Source: Desulfuromonadaceae bacterium
GTDB taxonomy: Bacteria; Desulfobacterota; Desulfuromonadia; Geobacterales; Pseudopelobacteraceae
Reading direction: 5' to 3'
Assembly (NCBI GenBank): GCA_028687585.1
Contig: JAQTZV010000001.1
Coordinates: forward strand, 248,001-312,000
Length of the DNA: 64,000 nucleotides
In this document: piece by piece, positions 33,549 to 42,723 of the stretch
Layout: each line of letters opens with the position of its first letter
Position numbering within the stretch: the stretch's first letter is position 1
The notes under the pieces: generated by a model
Told to the model about the DNA's origin: nothing
Seen by the model: only the letters and a program-made list of their open reading frames with translations
The model's database searches: none
Position numbers and translations under genes: made by a program

Positions 33549-34994
33549 ATGGATTCAGAAAAACAGGAAGTGTATCTCGAAGAGTGGAAAACCCAGGAAG
33601 CCTGTGCCGAACAGATGCTGCCGGTCATTGGCAGGATGTACCGCGAGAACAACGTTGTGCCGACTGTTTACGGGCGACCACTGGTTCATTGTTCAGTCAT
33701 GGATATTCTGAAAGCGCATCGTTTTGCCCGGCTGATTATTGATACGGAACTTTCCGTTACCCAAACCTGGCCGCTTGTTGAAGCAATGGCCAAACTTGAT
33801 CTTGCTCCCGCCAGAGTTGATCTTGGCAAGTTGATTGTCAAGTATCAGAGCCTCGGTGGTTCAATAACGGTTGATGCCTTTATCAAGGAGGAGTTGGCTC
33901 GCATCAACACCGGGCGTGGGCCTCTGCGTGCTGAGCCCCAGGATATCGTGCTGTATGGCTTTGGTCGTATCGGGAGACTGTTGGCGCGTATTCTGGTCGA
34001 AAAAGCGGGGAGTGGTGAAAAACTGCGTATCAGGGCGGCGGTTGTGCGCAAGGGTGGAGCGGATGACCTGTTAAAGCGAGCCAGTCTGTTGCGTCGTGAT
34101 TCGGTTCATGGTCACTTTGACGGTATTATAACGATTGACGAGGCGGAAAATGCCATTATCGCCAACGGCAATATGATCCGCATTATTTATGCGGACGATC
34201 CCGAAAACATTGATTATACCCAGTATGGTATCCGCGATGCTATTCTGATCGACAATACCGGCAAATGGCGTGATCGGGAAGGGCTTGGCAAGCATCTTAA
34301 GGCCAAGGGTATTTCCAAAGTAATCCTGACCGCACCGGGTAAAGGGGATATACCCAACGTGGTCGCCGGTATTAACGATGAGCTCATAACGGCGCAAGAA
34401 AACCTCTTTTCAGCCGCCAGTTGTACGACCAATGCCATTGTCCCGGTACTGAAGGCAATTAACGACCGTTTCGGTATTGTCAGCGGCCATGTGGAAACCT
34501 GCCATTCCTACACCAATGACCAGAACCTGATTGACAACTATCATAAAGCTTCGCGGCGCGGTCGTTCCGCCCCGCTCAACATGGTAATCACCGAAACCGG
34601 CGCCGCCAAAGCGGTCTCCAAGGTTATTCCGGCACTGACCGGCAAACTGACCGGTAACGCTATTCGTGTCCCGACTCCTAACGTATCACTGGCGATTCTT
34701 AACCTTGAGCTGTCACAACCGGTTGATGTTGCCGGAATAAACAGTTATTTGCGCGATATGTCGCTTAACTCGCCGCTGCAGAACCAGATTGATTACACCA
34801 ATTCTCCCGAAGTAGTATCGAGTGATTTTGTCGGTTCGCGGAGTGCCGGGGTTGTCGATTCGCTGGCAACTATTGCCCAGGGGAACCGGACAGTTCTCTA
34901 TGTCTGGTACGACAACGAATTTGGCTACAGCTGCCAGGTGGTGCGTATGGTGCAACAGATGGCCGGGCTGGAATTACCGGTGATACCGAGCTGA
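33549..34994 (+). CDS. gap: Glyceraldehyde-3-phosphate dehydrogenase, N-terminally extended
   Basis: 481 residues from ATG 33549, which has GAGGAG upstream; the frame extends upstream to 33474 without such a site. The NAD-binding GFGRIGR starts near residue 137, about 130 residues later than in ordinary GAPDH (about 330-340 residues). The catalytic Cys is C292 in SAASCTTNA, and CHSYTNDQNLID, TPNVSLAIL and WYDNEFGYS follow. Extended GAPDHs of about 460-490 residues are known in proteobacteria (such as a Pseudomonas paralogue). The N-terminal extension is helical and lacks recognised motifs. The role is glycolysis/gluconeogenesis in the cytoplasm. Confidence 0.9.
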   Translation: MDSEKQEVYLEEWKTQEACAEQMLPVIGRMYRENNVVPTVYGRPLVHCSVMDILKAHRFARLIIDTELSVTQTWPLVEAMAKLDLAPARVDLGKLIVKYQSLGGSITVDAFIKEELARINTGRGPLRAEPQDIVLYGFGRIGRLLARILVEKAGSGEKLRIRAAVVRKGGADDLLKRASLLRRDSVHGHFDGIITIDEAENAIIANGNMIRIIYADDPENIDYTQYGIRDAILIDNTGKWRDREGLGKHLKAKGISKVILTAPGKGDIPNVVAGINDELITAQENLFSAASCTTNAIVPVLKAINDRFGIVSGHVETCHSYTNDQNLIDNYHKASRRGRSAPLNMVITETGAAKAVSKVIPALTGKLTGNAIRVPTPNVSLAILNLELSQPVDVAGINSYLRDMSLNSPLQNQIDYTNSPEVVSSDFVGSRSAGVVDSLATIAQGNRTVLYVWYDNEFGYSCQVVRMVQQMAGLELPVIPS

Positions 34995-35030
34995 AGGCAG
35001 GGGGGTAGCGGTAAATTTGGGTGACTCCGG

Positions 35031-35375
35031 TTATTCTTTCCGGTCTCCTCCGAAATGAACCGCCAACCAGACTGTTTTTTGCGTCTGATCGGTCCGCTCC
35101 ACCCGATGGCGGCACCCGGCAGGGATCATGACATGATCGCCGGGTAAAAGAATAATCTGGGCGGCATTGTTCTCAAACAGCAATGTCGCCCCCCCGGAAA
35201 CCAGCAGCACCCACTCATCCCATTTTTGATCATACCATTCTCCCGGCGGCGATGCATGTCCGTCAGAGACAATCCGTTCAATTCGAGCGCCTCCGGATTC
35301 GGCCAGAGTTTGAAACAGTTCTTCAGATATGGTAGCGGGGATATGCTCGAACAAATTTCCTGATGATGGCGGCAT
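35031..35375 (-). CDS. Cupin-domain protein
   Basis: 114-residue single cupin. The central barrel reads WDEWVLLVSGGATLLFEN...LLPGDHVMIPAGCRHRVERTD; the second cupin motif with its His is present, while in the first motif the usual HxH is replaced by KWDEW, so metal binding may be altered. Similar small cupins are described only as hypothetical or phosphoribosylaminoimidazole-carboxylase-like. It is convergent with the GAPDH gene, 36 bp away, and 74 bp upstream of the recN end on the same strand. Confidence 0.72.
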   Translation of the reverse strand: MPPSSGNLFEHIPATISEELFQTLAESGGARIERIVSDGHASPPGEWYDQKWDEWVLLVSGGATLLFENNAAQIILLPGDHVMIPAGCRHRVERTDQTQKTVWLAVHFGGDRKE

Positions 35376-35449
35376 GAAAACCTCTGACGGTGTGGAGAAG
35401 TGCTGAAGCGGGGGGAGGAATAAAAAACTGAATTCCGGACAGGTCAGTT

Positions 35450-37108
35450 TTATGTTGTCGCCGCGAGCATCTCGGCGGCGTGTTTCAGCGCAGAATCGGT
35501 GACCGTGGAACCTGCCAGCATGCGGGCCACTTCGCGGGTTCGCTCGTCCTGATCGAGTTCACGGATATGGGTGGTTGTCCGGCCGTCCGAGATCAGTTTT
35601 TCAACCCGCAGCTGCTGATCGGCATAGACGGCCACCTGCGGCAGGTGGGTGATGCAGAGTACCTGTTGCCGGGCCGCGACGTTTTTCAGTTTTCTCCCGA
35701 CCAGTTCCGAGGTCGCTCCTCCGATGCCGGTATCGACCTCGTCGAACACAAGGGTCGGGACATCGCTGTCGGGCAGCACCTGCTTGATAGCGAGCATTAA
35801 GCGCGATAACTCTCCCCCGGAAGCGATCCTGCCGAGTGGGCGCGGGATTTCACCCGGATTGGGTGAAAAGAGGAACTCAACTTTTTCAAATCCGCTTGCC
35901 CGGGGTTCCGCCAGCGCTTCCAGAGTCGGTTCAATAATGGCCCCCTTCATGGCCAGTTGATGTGCCTCACCTTCCAGTGCGTGTTTCAGCTTTTTTGCGG
36001 CCTGAATCCTTGCCGTGGTAAGCGTACACCCTGCCAGTTTCAACTCCTCTGTAAGATGGTCCCGTTCAACTTCCAGGGTATGCCTGCTCTGCTCCCTGCC
36101 ATGCAATTGCTCCAGTTCAAAGTCTATTCCCGCCTTGTAGGCTAAAATTTCTTCTACGGTCGGCGCATATTTCTTTTTTAATCTGCCGATTTGGTCGAGA
36201 CGGTCATCAATCTGCTGCAGCGCTGCAGGATCAGACTCGATGCGGGACGCGTAATCGCGCAGGGTGATGGCGGCATCCTCCAGCTGCAGATAGGCGCCTT
36301 CGAGTGATGCGGCAGTTTCTGACAGCGCATGATCAATGGTTGCCAATTCCGTTATCGAACCGGAAATCCGTTTAAGCTGCCCCAAAAGAGCGCCATCCCC
36401 ACCGTAGAGTCGATCAAACGCTTCGCCGCTGCCGCTTCCCAGTTTCCCGGCGCTTGCCAAGAGTGTGTGCTGCTCTTCAAGACGTGCTTCTTCACCCGGT
36501 TTGAGAGCCGCCGTTGCAATTTCCTCGGACTGATACGACAACAAGTCGAGTCGCCGTTCAGCCTCCCGTTCGGCATGATCCAGTCCGGCAAGTTGTTCCT
36601 GTACAGCGGCCAGTCGGCTGAACAGGGCGGTGAACTTTTGACGCAACTCGCCGCAGCCGGAAAATGCATCCAGAAGGCGCAGATGATTTTCCGGTTTGAG
36701 AAGGGTTTGGGAATCGTGCTGGCCGTAAATATTGATCAGGCGAGGGGCAATATCTACCAGAAGGGCCAGTGTAGCCATGCTGCCGTTGATAAAAATCCTG
36801 TTTTTACCGTTTCGTGACAGCGAACGTTTGACCAGCAGTTCATCGACAGCGTCGAAGCCTGCCTCGGACAGTTGCCGTTTGATTTCCGGAAGTGTGGAAA
36901 TATCGAACAGCGCTTCGACTATCGCTTCCTCCTCTCCTGAGCGTATCAGGTCGCTGGAGGCTCGATTACCCATAATCAGGCCAACCGCATCGATAATGAT
37001 CGATTTTCCGGCTCCGGTTTCGCCGGTCAGTACGGTCAATCCCTGCTTGAAGGAGATCTGCAGCGAGTCGATAATAGCGACATTTTTAATGGTGAGGTCC
37101 GTTAGCAT
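35450..37108 (-). CDS. recN: DNA repair protein RecN
   Basis: 552-residue SMC-like ATPase. Walker A is GETGAGKSIIIDAVG near residue 30; the signature region is ASGGELSRLMLAIK, and Walker B is VFDEVDTGIGG near the C-terminus. The coiled-coil arms lie between them (about 150-370). The length matches bacterial RecN (about 550). It acts in double-strand break repair on the nucleoid. It follows nadK with 6 bp between them, within a valS-nadK-recN group. No LexA-type box was identified. Confidence 0.95.
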   Translation of the reverse strand: MLTDLTIKNVAIIDSLQISFKQGLTVLTGETGAGKSIIIDAVGLIMGNRASSDLIRSGEEEAIVEALFDISTLPEIKRQLSEAGFDAVDELLVKRSLSRNGKNRIFINGSMATLALLVDIAPRLINIYGQHDSQTLLKPENHLRLLDAFSGCGELRQKFTALFSRLAAVQEQLAGLDHAEREAERRLDLLSYQSEEIATAALKPGEEARLEEQHTLLASAGKLGSGSGEAFDRLYGGDGALLGQLKRISGSITELATIDHALSETAASLEGAYLQLEDAAITLRDYASRIESDPAALQQIDDRLDQIGRLKKKYAPTVEEILAYKAGIDFELEQLHGREQSRHTLEVERDHLTEELKLAGCTLTTARIQAAKKLKHALEGEAHQLAMKGAIIEPTLEALAEPRASGFEKVEFLFSPNPGEIPRPLGRIASGGELSRLMLAIKQVLPDSDVPTLVFDEVDTGIGGATSELVGRKLKNVAARQQVLCITHLPQVAVYADQQLRVEKLISDGRTTTHIRELDQDERTREVARMLAGSTVTDSALKHAAEMLAATT

Positions 37109-37114
37109 GGCGTA

Positions 37115-37987
37115 TCAGCGCTCTCCCCACTTTAATTTGGTGCGCAGAATTTCAAAATAATCACGACTGCGCGACATGACCAGTGACGTAGTCTTCAGCG
37201 CCTTGCGTACTTCGACCGAGTCACCTTCCTGCAATTCGAAGCCAACCTGACCATCCAGCGTCAGGTACACTTTTTCGTCAAAAGATGAGGAAACGGTAAT
37301 GGAGATAATTGATTCATCGGTGACGACAATCGGGCGGTTAGTCAGCGTGTGCGGACAGATCGGGGTGATAACGATGCAGCTCATCAGCGGGTGGATAATC
37401 GGACCACCGGCGGAGAGAGAGTAACCGGTAGATCCGGTCGGAGTTGAGACAATCAGCCCGTCTGCCTTGTAGGTGGTCAGAAAATGGCGATTGACTCTTG
37501 TTTCCAGATCTACAATCCGGGCCAGCGCACCCTTATTGATAACCATGTCGTTCAGGACGGTACAGTTTTCGATCTCCTGCCCTTCACGGTGCAGGGTCAC
37601 GTCCAGCATCATCCGTTCCGACACGCGCGGGTTGCCCTCCAGGCACTTTTCCAGGCGAGGGTACAACTCTTCAACGGTGATCTCTGTCAGAAAGCCGAGG
37701 CTTCCCAGATTTACTCCCAGGATCGGTACATCCTTGCCGCTGAAAAGCCGTGCAACCGAGATAAGCGTGCCGTCACCCCCCAGAACTACTACCAGCTCGG
37801 CCTGCTCACGGATCTCTTCCTCCGCCAGCGCCTTCAAATAGCCGAGTTCGCGAGTCAGCTGTACTTCTGCCATGGGAGTGCAGCCGCGCTCCTCAAGCCA
37901 TGTGATCAGGTCTCTGGCGACGCCGAGGCAGCGGGGATCATGGATTTTGGCGAATATGGCGACGTTTCGGAACTCTTGCATGGTCAA
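37115..37987 (-). CDS. nadK: NAD kinase
   Basis: 290-residue NAD kinase. The GGDGT motif (VVLGGDGTLISVARL, about residue 70) and the GSTGYSLSAGGP motif (about 190) are intact. It phosphorylates NAD to NADP in the cytoplasm. A nadK-recN arrangement is common in bacteria; here both follow valS with 5- and 6-bp gaps, so all three are probably one transcript. Confidence 0.95.
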   Translation of the reverse strand: MTMQEFRNVAIFAKIHDPRCLGVARDLITWLEERGCTPMAEVQLTRELGYLKALAEEEIREQAELVVVLGGDGTLISVARLFSGKDVPILGVNLGSLGFLTEITVEELYPRLEKCLEGNPRVSERMMLDVTLHREGQEIENCTVLNDMVINKGALARIVDLETRVNRHFLTTYKADGLIVSTPTGSTGYSLSAGGPIIHPLMSCIVITPICPHTLTNRPIVVTDESIISITVSSSFDEKVYLTLDGQVGFELQEGDSVEVRKALKTTSLVMSRSRDYFEILRTKLKWGER

Positions 37988-37992
37988 GTAAC

Positions 37993-40653
37993 CTATTTGA
38001 GTGTCCTGATTTTTACCAAACTCTCTTCCAACACTAATTTTTTTCCCTTTACATCCACAAGCTTCTGACGTTCCTTGGCAACAATATCGGCAGGAGCGCG
38101 ATCCACAAAGGCAGGACTTTCCAGCTTTTTGGAGAACATTTCGATCTCCTTGTCGATTTTGCCGATCTCCTTCAGCAGGCGCTCCTCTTCGGCTGCCACA
38201 TCCACCAGTCCCTTGAGCGGCACATAAATCTGCACATCACCGGCAACCTGTATTGAGGCGTCTTCCGGTTTTTCAATGGCATGGCCGATGGCAAGATCGG
38301 AAACTCTGGCCAAGCTGATGATGGCACTTTCGTTATGTTTCATCAGCTGTTGCGTCGTTTCGCTGTCGCACGAGAGGATTACCGTAATCTGTTTCGACGG
38401 TGGCACCTCCATTTCGCCACGGATGTTGCGGATGCCGCCGATAACCGCCATGACGTGCTCCATGTCGACCGCGTCCTGCGGAAAGGAACACTGTTCACTG
38501 ACAGCAGGGTAGGTGGCCTGCATGATTGTCGGTGTCACCTTTGTTCCCGGCAGTGCCTGCCAGATTTCCTCGGTGATAAAGGGCATGAAGGGGTGCAGCA
38601 GGCGGAGCAGGTTCTCTAGCGTATACCAGAGGACAAACTGGACGGCCTGTTTCCGTTCGGGAGTACCGTTGTAGATGTCCTGCTTGGACAGTTCCAGGTA
38701 CCAGTCGCAGAATTCGCTCCAGGTAAACTGGTAGAGCGCCATGGCGCTTTCGTTATAGCGGTATCCGGCAAGTGTTTCATCAACGCTCCGGGCAGTTTCA
38801 TTCAGGCGGTGCAGGATCCATTTGTCCCCCTGGCTCAGCTCCATGCTGTCGAGAGTGATACCGTCAGGATCGAAGCCTTCAAGGTTCATGAGGGTAAAGC
38901 GGGCCGCATTCCAGACTTTATTGCAGAAATTGCGGTATCCGGCAATGCGCTCTTCTGCCAGCTTGATATCGCGCCCCTGCGCGGCGAAGGCGGCCAGGGT
39001 GAAACGGAAGGCATCGGTGCCGTACTGATCGATAACGGTCAGCGGATCAATAACGTTCCCCTTGGATTTGGACATCTTGTGCCCCTGGGCATCGCGCACC
39101 AGAGCGTGAATGTAGACATCGGTGAAGGGAACTTCGTCCATGAAGTGCAGCCCCATCATCATCATACGGGCCACCCAGAAAAAGAGGATGTCGAAGCCGG
39201 TTACCAGGCAGGAGGTCGGGTAGAATGTTTTCAGTTCGGCGGTCTGGTCGGGCCACCCCATGGTGGAAAATGGCCAGAGGGCAGATGAGAACCAGGTGTC
39301 CAGTACATCAGTCTCCTGGCGGAGTTCATCGCTGCCGCATTTCCCGCATGTGCTCGGCGTATCCATCGCAACAGTTATTTCGCCGCAGTGAAGGCAGAAC
39401 CAGGCCGGGATGCGGTGTCCCCACCAGATCTGACGCGAGATGCACCAGTCACGGATGTTTTCCATCCAGTCGTAGTAGGTGTTTTCCCACTGTTTGGGTA
39501 GAATGCGGGTCTTGCCGCTTTTTACCGCGTCCAGTGCCCGCTCAGCAAGCGGAGCGACTTTCACATACCACTGCAAGGAGAGGTATGGTTCGACGACGGT
39601 CTTGCAGCGGTAGCAGCCACCGACAGACATTGCATGGTCGTCAATTTTATCGAGATAACCGGCTATTTCCAGATCGGCAACGATCTGTTTTCTGGCCTCG
39701 AAGCGATCCATTCCCTCATACTGATGCCCGGCAGCATTAATGATGCCTGACTCGTCGAGGACGTTGATCTTGTCCAGGCCGTGGCGCAGGCCGACTTCAA
39801 AGTCGTTGAAATCGTGTGCCGGGGTGATTTTTACTACTCCGGTGCCAAATTCGAGATCTACATAATCATCAGCCACTACCGGGATCTCGCGCCCCACGAG
39901 CGGCAGAAGAACTCTTTTGCCGATCAGATCGCTGTAGCGTTCATCTTCTGGGTGAACCGCTACGGCAGTGTCGCCCAACATGGTTTCCGGGCGGGTTGTC
40001 GCCACCGTAACAAACCGACCCGGTTCGCCGACCACCGGATAGCGGATGTGCCAGAGATGCCCTTTGTGGTCCTCGTGCTCGACTTCAATATCGGAAAGGG
40101 CGGTATGGCAGCGGGGGCACCAGTTGATCAAGCGGTTATCCCGGTAGATCAGGCCATCTTCGTATAGCTTTACAAATACGGTACGCACCGCTTTTGAAAG
40201 CCCTTCATCCATGGTGAAGCGCTCACGATCCCAGTCACAGGAGGCGCCGAGACGTTTCAGTTGGCCGATGATCTGCCCGCCGGACTCCCCCTTCCATTTC
40301 CAGACCCGTTCGATAAAGGCTTCACGCCCCAGATCGTGGCGATCTTTTCCTTCGGCTGCCATCTGACGTTCAACGACATTCTGGGTCGCGATGCCGGCAT
40401 GGTCAGTGCCCGGCATCCAGAGAACATTGTATCCCTGCATCCGTTTCCATCGGCAGAGGATGTCCTGCAGGGTGTTATTGAGGGCATGCCCCATATGCAG
40501 GGCACCGGTTACGTTTGGCGGGGGAATTACAATTGAGTATGGTCTTTTTTCGGAAGTAGCTGCGGCATGGAAATAGCCCTTCGTTTCCCATTCGCTGTAC
40601 CATCTCTTTTCAACATCATGGGGTTCGTACCCTTTGGCAAGTTCTTTGGTCAT
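37993..40653 (-). CDS. valS: Valyl-tRNA synthetase
   Basis: 886 residues from the ATG at 40653, chosen because AAAGGA lies 6 nt upstream; the frame reaches an earlier ATG at 40689. Class I signatures are intact: PPPNVTGALHMGHAL (HIGH-type) and KMSKSKGN (KMSKS). The editing domain lies between them, and the C-terminal coiled coil (about 825-886) typical of ValRS is present. It charges tRNA-Val. It is divergent from pilR with about 160 bp between them. No T-box-like leader was recognised. Confidence 0.97.
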   Translation of the reverse strand: MTKELAKGYEPHDVEKRWYSEWETKGYFHAAATSEKRPYSIVIPPPNVTGALHMGHALNNTLQDILCRWKRMQGYNVLWMPGTDHAGIATQNVVERQMAAEGKDRHDLGREAFIERVWKWKGESGGQIIGQLKRLGASCDWDRERFTMDEGLSKAVRTVFVKLYEDGLIYRDNRLINWCPRCHTALSDIEVEHEDHKGHLWHIRYPVVGEPGRFVTVATTRPETMLGDTAVAVHPEDERYSDLIGKRVLLPLVGREIPVVADDYVDLEFGTGVVKITPAHDFNDFEVGLRHGLDKINVLDESGIINAAGHQYEGMDRFEARKQIVADLEIAGYLDKIDDHAMSVGGCYRCKTVVEPYLSLQWYVKVAPLAERALDAVKSGKTRILPKQWENTYYDWMENIRDWCISRQIWWGHRIPAWFCLHCGEITVAMDTPSTCGKCGSDELRQETDVLDTWFSSALWPFSTMGWPDQTAELKTFYPTSCLVTGFDILFFWVARMMMMGLHFMDEVPFTDVYIHALVRDAQGHKMSKSKGNVIDPLTVIDQYGTDAFRFTLAAFAAQGRDIKLAEERIAGYRNFCNKVWNAARFTLMNLEGFDPDGITLDSMELSQGDKWILHRLNETARSVDETLAGYRYNESAMALYQFTWSEFCDWYLELSKQDIYNGTPERKQAVQFVLWYTLENLLRLLHPFMPFITEEIWQALPGTKVTPTIMQATYPAVSEQCSFPQDAVDMEHVMAVIGGIRNIRGEMEVPPSKQITVILSCDSETTQQLMKHNESAIISLARVSDLAIGHAIEKPEDASIQVAGDVQIYVPLKGLVDVAAEEERLLKEIGKIDKEIEMFSKKLESPAFVDRAPADIVAKERQKLVDVKGKKLVLEESLVKIRTLK

Positions 40654-40814
40654 GCAATATCCTTTTTCTGATTTTCTGAGCGTAATCATATACTACTGTT
40701 GGCTGATCAAGGTCAAGTGTGCTCTTGTGTTCGAAGCTTCACAATCGGCGGTAAACATGGTATGACAAAAAACGGCACTTGTTTTGAATTGAATATGGAA
40801 AAGGATCAATTACT

Positions 40815-42191
40815 ATGAAAATACAAATACTTGTTGTTGATGATGAATTGAGCATGCGGGAATTTCTCTCGATTCTTCTGGAACGGGAGGGGTATGATGT
40901 GGCCGTAGCCGGTTCCGCTCAGGAAGCTTTGCGTATTATGGAGTCGGCACCGTTTGACCTGGTGCTGTCGGATGTTAATATGCCCGGCCTTTCCGGAATA
41001 AAACTGCTGGCCCGCATCAAAGAGAAATCCCCTGAGACGGCAGTTTTGATGCTCACCGCTTTTTCAGCCGCAGATGAGGCGGTTGAGGCTATGAAGCTGG
41101 GGGCGTACGACTATATCTGCAAGCCGTTCAAAAACGAGGAAATAAAGCAGTTGATCAGGAATGCCCTTGAGAAGCAGGGGCTAAAACGTGAAAATGCTCT
41201 CCTGAAACATGAAGTCAGCGAGCGCGACAGTTTTTGCGGCATCATCGGCAAGAGTCCGAAGATGCGGGCCTTATTTGACATGATTCAGAAAGTGGCGGCC
41301 AGCCAGAGCAGTGTGCTGATTCTGGGTGAAAGCGGCACCGGCAAAGAGCTTGCCGCCCGTTCGATCCATACGTGCAGTCCGCGCAGATCAAAGCCGTTTG
41401 TGGGCGTTAACTGCGGCGCTATCCCGGAAAACCTGATTGAAAGTGAACTATTCGGGCACAAGAAAGGTTCCTTCACCGGTGCGGTAAATGATCGCCCAGG
41501 ACTGTTCGAGCAGGCAGAAGGTGGAACACTCTTTCTGGATGAAATAGGTGAGCTGCCGCTGCTGCTGCAGACCAAGCTGCTGCGGGTGCTGCAGGAACGG
41601 GAATTCAAGCGGGTAGGGGACGCCCAGACCCGCAAGACCGATGTCCGTATTATCTGCGCCTCTAACCGTGACCTTGAAGCCTTTGTCACCGTTGGATCTT
41701 TCCGTGAAGATCTCTTTTACCGGATTAACGTTGTGCAGTTAGTTCTGCCGCCGCTGCGGGAACGAATCGAGGATATCCCGCTTCTGGCAGAGTATTTCTG
41801 CCGTAAATACCAGGCGCGCGGCCAGTTGACTCCGGTAACCATAACTCCGGGGGCTCTTAAGACTCTGATGAATAATCCCTTTCCCGGCAATATCCGCGAA
41901 CTGGAGAACTGCATCGAGCGGAGCCTGATTATTGATCCGGCAGTAATTTCTGAAAGCACTCTGCCGCAGCAATTGACCGGCAAAACCGCCTGCCTCACCG
42001 CTGACTGCGATATCCCTGAATCCGGGATAATGCTTGAGCCACTGCTGGAGGAGCTGGAGAAGAAATATTTGCTTAAGGCGCTTGAAAAGACTGGCGGTGC
42101 GAAAAAGAAGGCGGGAGAACTGCTCGGGATGTCGTTTCGCTCGTTTCGCTACCGATTGGCGAAGTTCGGGTTGGATAGTGGGGAAGAGTGA
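40815..42191 (+). CDS. pilR: PilR-type sigma-54-dependent response regulator
   Basis: 458 residues. The receiver domain (1-120) has acidic DDE and phospho-acceptor D53 in LSDVNMPG. The AAA+ domain (about 145-380) has Walker A GESGTGKE, the sigma-54-contact loop written GSFTGA instead of GAFTGA, and Walker B TLFLDEIGELP. The C-terminal Fis-type HTH reads KKAGELLGMSFRSFRYRL. Position directly upstream of a sigma-54 promoter and pilA identifies it as PilR. No PilS-like sensor gene is adjacent; valS occupies the upstream side on the other strand. Confidence 0.88.
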   Translation: MKIQILVVDDELSMREFLSILLEREGYDVAVAGSAQEALRIMESAPFDLVLSDVNMPGLSGIKLLARIKEKSPETAVLMLTAFSAADEAVEAMKLGAYDYICKPFKNEEIKQLIRNALEKQGLKRENALLKHEVSERDSFCGIIGKSPKMRALFDMIQKVAASQSSVLILGESGTGKELAARSIHTCSPRRSKPFVGVNCGAIPENLIESELFGHKKGSFTGAVNDRPGLFEQAEGGTLFLDEIGELPLLLQTKLLRVLQEREFKRVGDAQTRKTDVRIICASNRDLEAFVTVGSFREDLFYRINVVQLVLPPLRERIEDIPLLAEYFCRKYQARGQLTPVTITPGALKTLMNNPFPGNIRELENCIERSLIIDPAVISESTLPQQLTGKTACLTADCDIPESGIMLEPLLEELEKKYLLKALEKTGGAKKKAGELLGMSFRSFRYRLAKFGLDSGEE

Positions 42192-42263
42192 GAGGACGCG
42201 GAAGGTAAAAGTTCTAACTCAAAGAGTCCGGGGCGATTTTTATTGAGATAGATTTACTTCTTG

Positions 42264-42340
42264 TATTGAAGAATTCAATATAACTGCCAATTTTTGTCAC
42301 CTCTAACTGCCGGAAATGGGCTTTAATGAGACTGGCAGTT
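42264..42340 (+). promoter_or_regulatory. Candidate activator-binding region upstream of pilA
   Basis: An inverted repeat TATTGAA-GAA-TTCAATA (42264-42280) is followed by three copies of one element: AACTGCCA (42282-42289), AACTGCCG (42305-42312) and the reverse complement TGGCAGTT (42333-42340). They lie about 55-115 bp upstream of the -24 box, the usual range for sigma-54 enhancer sites. PilR is the obvious candidate but the assignment is inferred. Confidence 0.45.
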
Positions 42341-42394
42341 TGGGTAGGGTTGTTTTTTTATATTATTACAGATGGTTGCAAGAATTTTTTTGTT

Positions 42395-42410
42395 TGGCCT
42401 TGATATTGCT
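42395..42410 (+). promoter_or_regulatory. Sigma-54 promoter of pilA
   Basis: TGGCCTTGATATTGCT matches the -24/-12 consensus TGGCACRNNNNTTGCW at the critical TGGC and TTGCW blocks with correct spacing. Transcription would start near 42421, giving a leader of about 56 nt before the pilA ATG at 42477. Confidence 0.75.
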
Positions 42411-42476
42411 GATAAATGCGGTAACCTTACAACCAAAGCTCTGAATGCAGAGCACAAACCACGAAAGGAGAAAAAT

Positions 42477-42689
42477 ATGTTACAGAAAATCCGTAGCAGA
42501 AAAGGCTTTACCCTGATCGAGCTTTTGATCGTCGTTGCGATCATCGGCATCCTGGCAGCAGTTGCCATTCCGCAGTTTTCCACGTACCGCACCAAGGGCT
42601 ACAACTCCAATGCAACAAGTGACCTTCGCAATTTGAGAACGACATTGGAAGCTGTACAGGCTGATCGTCAGGGATATCCTGGTTCCTAG
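42477..42689 (+). CDS. pilA: Short type IV pilin PilA (PilA-N type)
   Basis: 70-residue prepilin from ATG 42477 (AAAGGAG upstream). A 10-residue leader ends in Gly before Phe; the mature 60 residues start FTLIELLIVVAIIGILAAVA with Glu5. This is the truncated Geobacter-type pilin that keeps only the N-terminal helix. Aromatic residues are F1, F24, Y27, Y32 and Y57; position 51, Phe in the G. sulfurreducens pilin as I recall it, is Gln here. The frame is open upstream to an ATG at 42372, but that lies before the sigma-54 promoter. The second pilin chain is encoded 34 bp downstream. Confidence 0.92.
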   Translation: MLQKIRSRKGFTLIELLIVVAIIGILAAVAIPQFSTYRTKGYNSNATSDLRNLRTTLEAVQADRQGYPGS

Positions 42690-42723
42690 TACCTAACTAA
42701 TTTAATAGAAAGGAGTATATATC

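Noticed and set aside
34995-35030. Terminator between the GAPDH and cupin genes
   Set aside because: No stable stem with a T-run could be found in the 36 bp.
42332-42355. TGGCAGTTTGGGTAGGGTTG as the sigma-54 promoter
   Set aside because: The -12 GC is missing at the right distance; the box at 42395 fits much better. The TGGCAGTT is more likely one of the repeated elements.
42372-42476. Longer pilin starting at ATG 42372
   Set aside because: That codon lies upstream of the sigma-54 box at 42395-42410, so it is not on the transcript from that promoter; ATG 42477 has AAAGGAG.
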